64,000 nucleotides of DNA, from positions 1 to 64,000 of the forward strand of contig NZ_NBOE01000016.1 in the NCBI RefSeq assembly GCF_002104515.1, written 5' to 3'. The notes beneath the pieces are model-generated. The model saw only the letters and a program-made list of their open reading frames with translations. It searched no databases and was not told the origin of the DNA. The stretch comes from Colwellia polaris (GTDB lineage Bacteria; Pseudomonadota; Gammaproteobacteria; Enterobacterales; Alteromonadaceae). The position numbers and the translations under genes are program-made. Positions 1-9,825 of the stretch are shown here, piece by piece. Numbering within the stretch: the first letter of the stretch is position 1; each line of letters opens with the position of its first letter.

Positions 1-245
1 TCTGCTCAATGAATTCTGTCGTGTTACTTAATCCCGACTAGGAACTAAGTAACTACATAAAACGTATTATTTAAATCCGAAGACCTAAATGATACTTATT
101 TTGTGTGACATCATATTAAGCTGTTTTTTGTTACCCGAAGGTAACTATGTAAAATCAACGTTAATGTGAGTGTCCACACAAATTGCATGATAACTAATTG
201 TTAAAGAACGTTAACTCTAAGAGTTAACAATTAAACATCTCATTC
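1..245 (-). promoter_or_regulatory. Ribosomal RNA operon leader (16S precursor 5' region)
   Basis: Read on the minus strand, this stretch carries the standard gammaproteobacterial rrn leader. A boxA-like antitermination element (GTTCTTTAACAATT) lies at 196-209, the conserved GTGTGGACACTCAC stretch at 166-179, a UUCG-type hairpin (GTTACC/GGTAAC) at 130-145, and an 8-bp stem at 23-30/46-53. The end of the leader (GAATTCATTGAGCAGA, 1-16) resembles the sequence just before mature 16S in other gammaproteobacteria. The 16S gene therefore should begin roughly 10-25 bases beyond the left edge. The elements are seen directly; the presence of the rRNA genes is inferred. Confidence 0.88.
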
Positions 246-289
246 GTGTTTAACTTGCTGCTGCAGGCCTTGCCTGAAGCGAGATGCGC

Positions 290-317
290 ATTCTACGCAA
301 CTCTGTTTCAATGTCAA
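290..317 (-). promoter_or_regulatory. rRNA promoter, proximal copy
   Basis: On the minus strand there is a perfect -35 TTGACA (312-317), a 16-base spacer and a -10 TAGAAT (290-295). A GC-containing discriminator (GCGCATC) follows, which is typical of stringently controlled rRNA promoters. It lies directly upstream of the boxA-containing leader. Confidence 0.85.
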
Positions 318-458
318 CGTTTTATTTGAATTTATTTTAAAAGTTTTTAAAACTTTCAAAACGAACCTTTAAAACGTTAAGTTAACTAATTTAGCCTAAA
401 CCGCGCTAGATAACTCATTAAAACAACCTCTTCGACTTGTCCCGAAGAAGTGGAGCGC

Positions 459-486
459 ATTTTAGAGGTTTCTCGCCCCACGTCAA
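459..486 (-). promoter_or_regulatory. rRNA promoter, distal copy
   Basis: On the minus strand: -35 TTGACG (481-486), a 16-base spacer, -10 TAAAAT (459-464) and a GC-rich discriminator (GCGCTCC). A self-complementary stretch follows at 428-446 (CTCTTCGACTTGTCCCGAAGAAG region). It is the second of two tandem promoters, as is usual for rrn operons. The AT-rich DNA at 487-722 would hold its UP element and the promoter of the divergent yrdA; I can assign nothing more precise there. Confidence 0.82.
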
Positions 487-722
487 CAGTTAAATGCAAT
501 TAAATTGCAAAAAGATGTTTGTTTGCTTTTTATTTGTACAAGCCTTACTGCAGTTGAGTTTTTAACGCGCAATACGTTGATTAATTACACGACTTTAACC
601 GTTATTACATAGGCATTGTTGTTATTTATATTTACACGAATAAAACTATTTAGATGAATATCGCTATTTCGTGACTTGTTTTGCTAATATATCTTAATCA
701 GTCATAAGAAAGTCTTTTATAT

Positions 723-1262
723 ATGAATAATAATTTTCGAAGCTATCGTGGTATTTCGCCTTCATTAGGTAAAGCTGTTTACGTAGATCAGTCTGCTGTT
801 CTTGTTGGAGACATTACTTTAGGTTCAGATACGAGTGTTTGGCCTTTGGTTGCAGCGAGAGGTGATGTTAATAAAATAACTATTGGTGTTAGAACTAACA
901 TTCAAGATGGTACAGTTTTGCATGTCACTCGCAAAAGTGAAGGAAATCCTACAGGTAATCCCTTAGTTATAGGTGATGATGTTACTGTAGGCCATAAATG
1001 TATGTTACATGGTTGCACTTTAGGTGATCGTATTCTTGTTGGCATGGGCGCTATTATTATGGACGGTGCAATTGTTGAGAGTGATGTTTTTATCGGCGCT
1101 GGCAGCTTAGTACCACCAAACAAAACTTTAAAGAGTGGATACTTATATGTAGGTAACCCAGTTAAACAGGTAAAAGAACTAAAAATAAGTGAAGCTAACT
1201 TTTTGAAACAGTCTGCCATTAATTATGTTGAATTAAAGGCTGAGTATCTAGCAGGTGCTTAG
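723..1262 (+). CDS. yrdA: Gamma-carbonic-anhydrase-like hexapeptide-repeat protein (YrdA family)
   Basis: This is a left-handed beta-helix protein of 179 residues, the normal length for YrdA/PaaY-type proteins. Repeating hexapeptides run from about residue 15 to 150. The three histidines that bind the metal in gamma carbonic anhydrases are present at H67 (TVLHV), H91 (VGHKC) and H96 (MLHG), so a metal-binding trimer is likely. Whether it hydrates CO2 or acts on another substrate cannot be told, since many family members show little activity. It is transcribed away from the rRNA promoters, next to aroE as in many gammaproteobacteria. The Shine-Dalgarno sequence is weak (AAGAAAG). Confidence 0.9.
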   Translation: MNNNFRSYRGISPSLGKAVYVDQSAVLVGDITLGSDTSVWPLVAARGDVNKITIGVRTNIQDGTVLHVTRKSEGNPTGNPLVIGDDVTVGHKCMLHGCTLGDRILVGMGAIIMDGAIVESDVFIGAGSLVPPNKTLKSGYLYVGNPVKQVKELKISEANFLKQSAINYVELKAEYLAGA

Positions 1263-1275
1263 TTAGCCATTATAG

Positions 1276-1509
1276 TTATTTCATTTCAATATGAATTTCA
1301 TCATCTTCTGGCTCATTCTCCTCGAGCCAGAGTTCGGTAAGTTCTTCTAAATCATATTTAGTACAGTTATTTATCTCGGTTAACTGCTTTAGCTGCATTG
1401 AATGAAAATATATCGTGATTCTTTGTCCTGACAATTGCCCAGTAAAAGACCAAGCGTCATGCGCTTTGTTAAACTGTAAGTCATCATTAAATATAATAGC
1501 TTGGTTCAT
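1276..1509 (-). CDS. DUF1488 family small protein
   Basis: A 77-residue acidic protein matching the DUF1488 family by its pattern (N-terminal FNDD, central I.IYF, charged C-terminus). The function is unknown. It follows aroE on the same strand after about 24 bases and converges on yrdA. The aroE-DUF1488-yrdA neighbourhood is widely kept in gammaproteobacteria, which supports its being a real gene despite its size. There is no signal peptide or membrane segment, so it is probably cytoplasmic. Confidence 0.85.
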   Translation of the reverse strand: MNQAIIFNDDLQFNKAHDAWSFTGQLSGQRITIYFHSMQLKQLTEINNCTKYDLEELTELWLEENEPEDDEIHIEMK

Positions 1510-1533
1510 GTGATTACTTCTCTTTCTTTAGCG

Positions 1534-2346
1534 TTACACTAATTGTTCTCTTAATGATTTAAGTATAGGTTCTACTTCAGGGTTAATATCGGTCCATAAT
1601 TGAAAACTTGCTGCCGCCTGCCCTACTAACATGCCTAATCCATCGATAACATGTTCAACACCAAGTAAACGGGCTTGTTGCAGAAATGCGGTCGGCTTTT
1701 TACCGTATACCATGTCGTAACATGTATTGGCGTTTTCAATGGTATTATTTGATATGGGTAGGCTATCGCCAGATAAACCGGCAGAAGTCGCATTGATAAT
1801 AATATCAAACTGCGAGTGTTCGGTATCAGAAAACGTCACCGCTTTAATTGGCTTGTTTGGGTATTGCTCAGCGATTGCCTCGGCTTTGCTTAAGGTTCTA
1901 TTGGCAATTGTTAATGATTTTGGTGCTTTATCTAATAATGCTTGTACTACTCCTTTTGCTGCTCCACCGGCACCTAACAATAAAATATGGCTATCTTGCA
2001 AGATAACTTGATGTCGGAGCAAATCACTTACTAGGCCTATACCATCGGTGGTGTCTCCATAGATAATCCCTTGGGTAAAAATTAAGGTATTAACCGCGCC
2101 AGCCAGTTTGGCTTTCTCGCTAAGTTCATCACACATTGCAAATGCTTGCTCTTTGAATGGTGCAGTTACATTAGCGCCTTTACCATTATTCGCAATAAGA
2201 TTATTTACCGCTTTTTCAAATTGTCCTAATTCGACTAATTCACTTTGATAATTTAATAAGCACTGAGATTGCGCGGCAAAACTTTGATGTATGAAGGGAG
2301 ATTTAGATTGGGCAATAGGATTGCCAAATACACGATATTGATCCAT
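1534..2346 (-). CDS. aroE: Shikimate dehydrogenase (NADP+)
   Basis: Reduces 3-dehydroshikimate to shikimate with NADPH in the chorismate pathway. At 270 residues it has the usual length. The shikimate site is visible as S14/S16 in NPIAQSKSP, the catalytic lysine K65 in NVTAPFK, N86, and D101 in GDTTDG. The cofactor domain shows GAGGAA at 125-130 and NRT at 149-151, the latter being the NADP-preferring motif of AroE. It lies upstream of the DUF1488 gene, probably in one transcript. The start ATG is supported by alignment of the N-terminus with family members (VFGNPI at residues 6-11). Confidence 0.97.
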   Translation of the reverse strand: MDQYRVFGNPIAQSKSPFIHQSFAAQSQCLLNYQSELVELGQFEKAVNNLIANNGKGANVTAPFKEQAFAMCDELSEKAKLAGAVNTLIFTQGIIYGDTTDGIGLVSDLLRHQVILQDSHILLLGAGGAAKGVVQALLDKAPKSLTIANRTLSKAEAIAEQYPNKPIKAVTFSDTEHSQFDIIINATSAGLSGDSLPISNNTIENANTCYDMVYGKKPTAFLQQARLLGVEHVIDGLGMLVGQAAASFQLWTDINPEVEPILKSLREQLV

Positions 2347-2417
2347 GAGGTTTCTAGCTTTTTTATAGCATAAGTGTTTAACCTAAGATTAACGCAGTTA
2401 TGAAAAGATAGAAACAT

Positions 2418-2445
2418 AAAAGCAGTAACACTATTACTGCTTTTT
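2418..2445 (-). terminator. Terminator of ompW
   Basis: A 7-bp stem (GCAGTAA 2422-2428 / TTACTGC 2434-2440) with a 5-base loop is flanked by A-run and T-run. It lies just beyond the ompW stop codon on the minus strand, and may work in both directions. Confidence 0.75.
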
Positions 2446-2463
2446 ATATCAATTTCGCTTAGT

Positions 2464-3141
2464 TTAGAATTTATAACCTAACATTAACGAGTAAACCATA
2501 GGGTCAATATCTATATTAGCTTTACCGATACTGTTGCCAGCGACATCAAATGTTGCCTCAGTATTAATATCAATATAGCGAATAGAAGCATTTAATGACC
2601 ACTTTTCATCTAATTGATAATCCGCGCCAATTTGAACTGATAAACCAAATGAGTCATCCAACGCTAAGTTGCTTAATCCTAGTGACTCAGGTCCTGCTGA
2701 AAATTCTTCATCAAAGAATACCGTGTAATTTAAGCCAAGACCTGCATACGGTTTAAACGCTGAGTTAGTATCAAAATAATAGAGCGCACTCAATGTTGGA
2801 GGTAAATGCTTTATTTGGCCTAAGTTTGCGCCGTCAACGCCAAGCACTGCGTTTTTATCTTGAATGGTAATGTCATGCTCAAAAGGTGTTGCCGCTAGTA
2901 ATTCAACGGCCCAATTTTTATCGAAAAAATAAACAAAGTTAAGACCAAGTTGGGTGTCGTCACCATTTGTTAAGGTCATAGTTGAATCAGCCCCGCCTAA
3001 CATAATACTTGATTGCCCATTATCTGGGTTAACCAGTGTTGCACCACCACGAATTATGATGTCACCAGCTTGGTTTGCTAGGGCGAGGGGAGAAAGCGTT
3101 ATAGCAGAGAAAATTAATCCCTTAATAATTGAAGTTTTCAT
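2464..3141 (-). CDS. ompW: OmpW family outer membrane protein
   Basis: An 8-stranded beta-barrel outer membrane protein of 225 residues. The signal peptide covers residues 1-22 (cleavage after LALA). Family features are GDIIIRGGA early in the mature protein, a LPPTLSALYYF segment (about 112-122) followed by KPYAGLGLNY, and a C-terminal GYKF ending in phenylalanine, the usual insertion signal. OmpW proteins form a narrow hydrophobic channel, and the natural substrate is uncertain. It is a single gene with its own terminators. A Shine-Dalgarno AAGG lies in front of the ATG. Confidence 0.92.
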   Translation of the reverse strand: MKTSIIKGLIFSAITLSPLALANQAGDIIIRGGATLVNPDNGQSSIMLGGADSTMTLTNGDDTQLGLNFVYFFDKNWAVELLAATPFEHDITIQDKNAVLGVDGANLGQIKHLPPTLSALYYFDTNSAFKPYAGLGLNYTVFFDEEFSAGPESLGLSNLALDDSFGLSVQIGADYQLDEKWSLNASIRYIDINTEATFDVAGNSIGKANIDIDPMVYSLMLGYKF

Positions 3142-3302
3142 GAAAGCATTACCTTTTGTAAATATGAAATAAACTATTTGTTCAATAAGGTAATTTTACG
3201 ACGGGACGATATTTGATAAATTGATCTGGCACAAGGTTTGTTGAAAACCTGTTATAAAAGCGATTGTTTTTTAACTGAACAATAGCTTAATAGTCTAAAA
3301 TT

Positions 3303-3336
3303 AAAGCCCAAACAGCAATTTTACTATTTGGGCTTT
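3303..3336 (-). terminator. Probable terminator of hemF
   Basis: A 10-bp inverted repeat (AAAGCCCAAA 3303-3312 / TTTGGGCTTT 3327-3336) sits directly after the hemF stop on the minus strand. The stem begins with A/T runs, but the loop of 14 bases is long. Confidence 0.6.
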
Positions 3337-3353
3337 ACATAAAATGATTAACT

Positions 3354-4804
<1,451 letters not shown>

Positions 4805-4883
4805 TGGTTTTATTCTGTAAATAAAGTAAAAATTAATTAACGAGGATTATACGTTCTTTAGACATAAACTACATGCTTAGAAA

Positions 4884-4921
4884 TAAAAAAACGGTATACG
4901 CTAATAAAACGTTTACCGTTA
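4884..4921 (-). terminator. Terminator of the acyl-CoA ligase gene
   Basis: On the minus strand, AACGGTAAACG and CGTATACCGTT pair around a short loop (within 4890-4920), followed by a run of seven T (4884-4890 as A). One mismatch lies in the stem. The ligase stop codon is 30 bases upstream. Confidence 0.72.
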
Positions 4922-4950
4922 TGCAGCTCAATTGTCAGTTTGTTGTTAGC

Positions 4951-6582
4951 TTAAGCCTCAGATAAAGCTTTTACTTTCTGACGTAAAACAAACTTTTGCA
5001 CTTTACCTGTCGATGTTTTGGGTAAGTCACTAAAAACGATAGTTTTGGGTACTTTAAAACTTGCCATATGGTTACGACAATGCTGTATAACCTCCTCCTC
5101 TGATAATGTTTTACCTGGTTTTAAGCCGACAAAAGCACAAGGAGTTTCGCCCCACTTCTCATCTTTTTTCGCGACTACAGCGGCTTCTAAAATAGCTGGG
5201 TGCATATAGAGTACGCCTTCTATTTCGACCGATGAAATATTTTCACCGCCTGAGATAATAATATCTTTAGAGCGATCACGAATTTCAATATAACCATCAG
5301 AATGCTTAACCGCTAAATCACCGGAATGAAACCAACCTTGGGCAAATGCTTCTTCCGTTGTCGTTGAATTTTTTAAATAGCCTTTCATGGTGGTATTACC
5401 ACGAAACATAATTTCACCCATGGTTTCCCCATCAGCAGGTACGGGCTTCATGGTGTTTGGATCGAGTACGTCGACATCTTCTTGTGTGGGATAACGTACA
5501 CCTTGACGCGCTTTTAATGCTGCTCGTTCATCATCACTTTTGTCGTTCCATTCGTCTTTCCATTCGCTAACCACGCATGGACCATAAACTTCTGTTAAAC
5601 CATAACTTTGGGTGATTTCAATTCCAAGACTCTCAATACCTTTAATTACCGCTGCAGGTGGTGGTGCGCCAGCCGTCATCGCTTTAATATTTTTGGGTAA
5701 TTTTTCTAGCAGGCTTTTGTCAGCATTTAAAATCATATTGAGTACAATCGGTGCGCCACAAAAGTGACTAACATTATGATCGATCATCGCGTTGACTATC
5801 GCACCTACTTCCACTTGTCTTAGGCAAATTTGCGTGCCGCCAACAGCCACTATCGTCCACGGAAAACACCAGCCATTACAGTGAAACATTGGCAAGGTCC
5901 AAAGATAGTTTGTTTTGTTATTGGTTGGCCAAATAAAGTTATGGCCTACGGCATTAAGATAAGCGCCACGATGCGAATAAACCACGCCTTTAGGATTACC
6001 TGTAGTGCCAGAAGTATAATTTAATGCTAATGCTTGCCACTCATCATGCACAAAAGATTGTGAAAAGTTTTCATCGCCTTGTGCTAGTAGTTCTTGATAG
6101 TCCATAGCTCCCAGTCTTTCACCGCTAGGCCCTTCTAGATCATCAATATCTATAACGAGTGGACTGCGTGTTGAAAGTGCTAATGCTTCTTTAACTACAC
6201 ACGAAAAAGCGGTATCTGTTAACAGCACATCACATTCACCATGATCTAAAATAAAAGCAATATTTTTTGCATCTAAACGAATGTTGATAGCATTCAGTAC
6301 CGCGCCTATTTGCGGTACCGCAAAATGGGCATCAAGAAACTCAGGTATATTTGCCGCCAAAATGCTCACAGTTTGCCCCGGCTTAACACCCATTTTAATT
6401 AAGCTTGATGCTAATCTACGAACATTTTTACGATACTGTTGATAAGTAAATTTTTTCTTCCCATGAATAATCGCTACTTTGTCCGGATAAACATCAGCTG
6501 TTCTATTTAAAAAATTAATTGGTGTTAATGGCTGACTGTTTGCTGCGACTTTATCTAAACCTTGGTTGTAAATATTACTCAT
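4951..6582 (-). CDS. Acyl-CoA synthetase (AMP-forming fatty-acid/short-acid CoA ligase)
   Basis: A 543-residue member of the ANL superfamily that activates a carboxylic acid as acyl-AMP and transfers it to CoA. The P-loop TSGTTGNPKG lies at 190-199, SYGLTEVYGP near 330, the hinge region HSGDLA followed by DRSKDIIISGGENIS near 420-445, and the catalytic lysine segment PKTSTGKVQK near the C-terminus. There is no membrane segment. The overall pattern resembles medium-chain/methylmercaptopropionate ligases (AlkK/DmdB group), but substrate cannot be decided from sequence. A strong Shine-Dalgarno GAGGAAA precedes the ATG. The gene stands alone between tsaC and the divergent purE. Confidence 0.9.
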   Translation of the reverse strand: MSNIYNQGLDKVAANSQPLTPINFLNRTADVYPDKVAIIHGKKKFTYQQYRKNVRRLASSLIKMGVKPGQTVSILAANIPEFLDAHFAVPQIGAVLNAINIRLDAKNIAFILDHGECDVLLTDTAFSCVVKEALALSTRSPLVIDIDDLEGPSGERLGAMDYQELLAQGDENFSQSFVHDEWQALALNYTSGTTGNPKGVVYSHRGAYLNAVGHNFIWPTNNKTNYLWTLPMFHCNGWCFPWTIVAVGGTQICLRQVEVGAIVNAMIDHNVSHFCGAPIVLNMILNADKSLLEKLPKNIKAMTAGAPPPAAVIKGIESLGIEITQSYGLTEVYGPCVVSEWKDEWNDKSDDERAALKARQGVRYPTQEDVDVLDPNTMKPVPADGETMGEIMFRGNTTMKGYLKNSTTTEEAFAQGWFHSGDLAVKHSDGYIEIRDRSKDIIISGGENISSVEIEGVLYMHPAILEAAVVAKKDEKWGETPCAFVGLKPGKTLSEEEVIQHCRNHMASFKVPKTIVFSDLPKTSTGKVQKFVLRQKVKALSEA

Positions 6583-6978
6583 GACTTTCCTCTTTACTTA
6601 TGGCGGAGACAGATAATCATTATTTTTCAAAGCGTGGAATACAGCTTTGCTTGACTCCATTTAGTTATACTTAGGGCTGCTAAATAAAATTATCATACGC
6701 TGAAAATTAAAATAATGAATTATCCTTTGGTCTATATCTAACTCTTTTCAGATGCATGTAGTCAGTTAAGATCAACAGTGCAGTAAATGCCTAGAACAAG
6801 GGAAGTAATTTTAATTTATTTAGCATGAAGAGTTTTATAGTATATTCAGAATCGATTTCTCGTTTCAGAAAATTTATAAACACGGTATAATCTGCGCTGA
6901 AATTTCACCTAATGTTAACGCCAATTTGCTCGTTATAACGTTAGGCCTCTAATTACATAATCAAAAGGCATATCGCAC
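6583..6978. promoter_or_regulatory. Divergent intergenic region, ligase / purE
   Basis: About 396 bases without a gene. On the purE side a perfect -10 TATAAT lies at 6886-6891, with only a weak -35 (TTTCAG 6863-6868, 17-base spacer). Between it and purE is an imperfect inverted repeat (6908-6920 / 6931-6945, arms CCTAATGTTAACG and CGTTATAACGTTAGG) that could fold in the leader RNA or be an operator. I found no clear PurR box of the ACGCAAACGTTTGCGT type. No small gene or other RNA was recognised in the left half. Confidence 0.5.
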
Positions 6979-7461
6979 ATGAAAGTTGGAATTATTATGG
7001 GTTCAAAATCAGACTGGCCAACCATGCAGCATGCTGCGCAAATGTTAGATTTATTTAATGTTCCTTACGAAACAAAAGTTGTTTCAGCACACAGAACACC
7101 ACATTTATTAGCGGAATACGCTGAAAGCGCTAGAGATAGAGGCATTACCGTGATTATAGGTGGCGCTGGTGGCGCTGCACATTTACCAGGTATGACAGCA
7201 GCTTATACTAGCTTGCCAGTATTAGGTGTGCCTGTTCAATCGAAAGCATTAAGTGGCCAAGACTCATTACTTTCAATTGTACAAATGCCTAAAGGTATTG
7301 CCGTTGGAACATTAGCTATTGGTACTGCGGGTGCCGCTAACGCTGGTTTATTAGCTGCTCAAATTATTGGAACCTTTGACTCAACAGTACAAGCAGCAGT
7401 TGAAAAATTTAGAACTGAGCAAACACAAACAATTCTTGATAACCCAAACCCTGCTGAATAA
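6979..7461 (+). CDS. purE: N5-carboxyaminoimidazole ribonucleotide mutase
   Basis: Class I PurE, which moves the carboxyl group of N5-CAIR to give CAIR in purine synthesis. It is 160 residues, the normal length. Signature residues are GSKSDW (8-13), SAHRTP with the active-site histidine (36-41), [12 protein letters not shown] (about 62-73) and the nucleotide-binding [20 protein letters not shown]. It is followed by purK after ten bases; together they do the two-step ATP-dependent route to CAIR. Confidence 0.97.
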   Translation: MKVGIIMGSKSDWPTMQHAAQMLDLFNVPYETKVVSAHRTPHLLAEYAESARDRGITVIIGGAGGAAHLPGMTAAYTSLPVLGVPVQSKALSGQDSLLSIVQMPKGIAVGTLAIGTAGAANAGLLAAQIIGTFDSTVQAAVEKFRTEQTQTILDNPNPAE

Positions 7462-7471
7462 GGCCAGTTCA

Positions 7472-8626
7472 ATGAATGTTTTAGTATTAGGTGCCGGACA
7501 ACTCGCACGTATGATGGCCTTAGCTGTAAAGCCTTTAAATATCAATATACGTGCTTTTGATGTGGGTTCAGGTAATGTTGTTGATCCGCTTTCAACCAAC
7601 ATAATTTTTGGTGATTTAGCACAAGGTATTGAGTTCGCAGACTTTATAACCGCTGAATTTGAACATATTGATCACCAAACTTTGGCTATCTGTCAAGCGT
7701 CTGGAAAATTACGTCCTTCAAGCCAAGCAATTAAAGTGGGTGGCGATAGACGTTTAGAAAAAAACTTACTGATAAAATGTAATGTTGCCAATGCTAAACA
7801 TCAAATTATCGAAACCAAAGCAGACTTTGACCAAGCGTTAGATAATTTATCTTTTCCGTTAATTTTAAAAAGTGCTTTGGCAGGTTATGACGGTAAAGGC
7901 CAATGGCGCTTAAAAGACAAGTCGAATGCAGACAGTATTTGGCTCGATATTAAAGCTTTTTTTGATGGTGCAGAGCAAGGCGTTAAACACGCGGTAGTGG
8001 CTGAACAAATGGTGCCTTTTGATCGTGAAGTTTCTTTGGTTGGTGCTCGTGATAGCCAAGGGAACACCCTTGTTTATCCGTTAACTGAAAACCATCACAC
8101 TCAAGGTGTTTTAAGTGTGTCAATTGCTACTCAAATTGATGAAACCTTGCAAGCACAAGCTAAGAAGGTTTTTGATAGTATCGCCAATGAGTTAGATTAT
8201 ATCGGTGTGCTTGCAATAGAGTTTTTTCAAATAGGCGAGCAATTACTAGTAAATGAAATTGCACCTAGAGTACATAATTCAGGACATTGGACTCAACAAG
8301 GCGCTGATACGTGCCAGTTTGAAAACCATTTACGCGCGGTTTGTGACTTACCACTTGGTAGTACTGAGCTAGTTCGCCCCTCGGCAATGATCAACATACT
8401 CGGTGAAGATGAAGTACCTAATGCTATATTAAATATTGCGAGTACTACTTTACATTGGTATGGCAAAAGTAAGCGTGTTGGCAGAAAAATGGGCCATATT
8501 AATGTTTCAGGTAACTCTGAGCAACAGTTAGCAGCACGATTAATGTCATTAGCCGATATTTTGCCTGAAGCCGCATTTGATGAGCTGAAACCTTATGTTG
8601 CGGCTTATCAAAATAAAGTAAATTAA
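7472..8626 (+). CDS. purK: N5-carboxyaminoimidazole ribonucleotide synthase
   Basis: ATP-grasp enzyme that carboxylates AIR with bicarbonate to N5-CAIR, the substrate of PurE. The N-terminus MNVLVLGAGQLARMM matches the family, which fixes the start at 7472. A longer reading frame opening at 7367 lies inside purE and gives an unrelated 35-residue extension. AAGG about eight bases upstream serves as ribosome binding site. ATP-grasp features are visible: ILKSALAGYDGKGQ, VVAEQMVPFDREVS, IGVLAIEFF and EIAPRVHNSGHWT. The product is 384 residues, slightly over E. coli PurK. Confidence 0.96.
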   Translation: MNVLVLGAGQLARMMALAVKPLNINIRAFDVGSGNVVDPLSTNIIFGDLAQGIEFADFITAEFEHIDHQTLAICQASGKLRPSSQAIKVGGDRRLEKNLLIKCNVANAKHQIIETKADFDQALDNLSFPLILKSALAGYDGKGQWRLKDKSNADSIWLDIKAFFDGAEQGVKHAVVAEQMVPFDREVSLVGARDSQGNTLVYPLTENHHTQGVLSVSIATQIDETLQAQAKKVFDSIANELDYIGVLAIEFFQIGEQLLVNEIAPRVHNSGHWTQQGADTCQFENHLRAVCDLPLGSTELVRPSAMINILGEDEVPNAILNIASTTLHWYGKSKRVGRKMGHINVSGNSEQQLAARLMSLADILPEAAFDELKPYVAAYQNKVN

Positions 8627-8647
8627 AGCGCTATAAAGTCACATAAT

Positions 8648-8675
8648 AAAAAACCAGCAAATTGCTGGTTTTTTA
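8648..8675. terminator. Bidirectional terminator purK / yrdD
   Basis: The 7-bp palindrome CCAGCAA (8654-8660) / TTGCTGG (8662-8668) is flanked by A6 and T6 runs. It lies between the convergent purK and yrdD genes and should end both transcripts. The one-base spacer implies the loop opens by melting inner pairs. Confidence 0.85.
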
Positions 8676-8678
8676 TTA

Positions 8679-9254
8679 TCAAACGATTACGTTTTTCTGA
8701 AAATGACTACAAGGTTTAGACGCACATTGTAGTTTTTCTCCTGCTGACATTTGCCTCTTCAATAACAAACCAAAGCCACACTTTTCACATTCACCAACAA
8801 CGGGTTCATGATTAACCACATATTTACATTTTGGATAATGATCACATGAATAGAATGTTTTACCAAAGCGACTGACTTTTGATTGTAAATTACCTTTTTT
8901 ACATTGTGGGCAGGTAACATTTTGTTGTTCAAGTTCATTGTTATCTTGCGCAACAATATGATGGCAATCAGGGTAATTTGTACAGCCAATAAACATACCG
9001 TATCGCCCTTGCTTAACCGCAAGTTCACTGCCGCATTCCGGGCATTCGCTACCAACTAATACTTTATCTTCTACTCGCTCATGTTCGACAACCGCACGTG
9101 TATGCTGACAAACAGGGTAAGTAACACAGCCAAAAAACGAACCTGATTTACTGTGTTTTATAACCAGTTTAGCGCCGCAGTCAGGACAAGTTTCATGGGC
9201 TTTTTCTAAGGCATGTTCATGACGTGAAAATAATGGTTTTTCGGGATTAGACAT
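8679..9254 (-). CDS. yrdD: Topoisomerase-I-type C4 zinc-finger protein (YrdD)
   Basis: A protein made of C4 zinc ribbons like those at the C-terminus of DNA topoisomerase I. Three full units begin at CPDCG (about residue 23), CPECG and CPQCK, each followed by a GxFxGC or FYSC and YPxC half. A fourth, divergent unit begins at CEKCG. There is no topoisomerase catalytic domain, so a nucleic-acid-binding role is inferred. The ATG at 9254 is preferred over a GTG at 9263 because AGGTG lies six bases before the ATG, giving 191 residues. It is downstream of smg and dprA on the same strand. Confidence 0.9.
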   Translation of the reverse strand: MSNPEKPLFSRHEHALEKAHETCPDCGAKLVIKHSKSGSFFGCVTYPVCQHTRAVVEHERVEDKVLVGSECPECGSELAVKQGRYGMFIGCTNYPDCHHIVAQDNNELEQQNVTCPQCKKGNLQSKVSRFGKTFYSCDHYPKCKYVVNHEPVVGECEKCGFGLLLKRQMSAGEKLQCASKPCSHFQKNVIV

Positions 9255-9349
9255 AATAGACACCTAAAAAATTAGAAGACTATTATGTCATATATTAAGG
9301 TGTTAACTGTAGCGTAATTTTCCAACAAATAGCGCCAGCAAAAAATCAC

Positions 9350-9823
9350 TTAATGCAATGGACCTTCTTGTTCATCAAAAATAAGGTCTTCCATTTGAGA
9401 GTAGGCGTTTTCTTTTCCCGGCACATTAAATAGCACCATCAACACTACCCACTTTAAATCATCAATACTAAAGAACTGAGTATCTAACTCCATTACACGA
9501 TCAATCACCATTTCGCGCGTGGTAAAATCTAATAAATTTACCTGCTCTAAAAACATTAAGAAGCCGCGACACTCTACATCTAAAACTTGGTTTTCTTGTG
9601 AGGTATAAATCCTAATTGATTTATTTCCCACTCGTGTTAAATAAGGATAAGCCTCAGTGTCTTGCAAGGCAGCCAATTTTTCTAGCCAAGCAAGTGCTTT
9701 ATAAATTTCATCTTGGTGAAAACCAGCACGTGTTAATTCATCAGTCAGTAATTCATGGTCTACCATGACATCAGCTTCACTATGAATATAATTTTCAAAA
9801 AGATACATCAAGATATCAAACAT
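9350..9823 (-). CDS. smg: Smg family protein (DUF494)
   Basis: A 157-residue protein with the DUF494 pattern: N-terminal [16 protein letters not shown], central [16 protein letters not shown] and a C-terminal ALMxPG-like segment ([17 protein letters not shown]). The exact role is not established; it is usually found next to dprA. It begins two bases after the dprA stop and so is probably translated from the same message. There is no signal peptide. Confidence 0.93.
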   Translation of the reverse strand: MFDILMYLFENYIHSEADVMVDHELLTDELTRAGFHQDEIYKALAWLEKLAALQDTEAYPYLTRVGNKSIRIYTSQENQVLDVECRGFLMFLEQVNLLDFTTREMVIDRVMELDTQFFSIDDLKWVVLMVLFNVPGKENAYSQMEDLIFDEQEGPLH

Positions 9824-9825
9824 AA

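Noticed and set aside
3215-3235. FNR-like site upstream of ompW (TTGATAAATTGATC)
   Set aside because: The second half does not match ATCAA, so it is not a proper FNR dyad.
7367-7471. Longer N-terminus of PurK
   Set aside because: The extension lies in purE and has no similarity to PurK; the internal ATG gives the exact family start.
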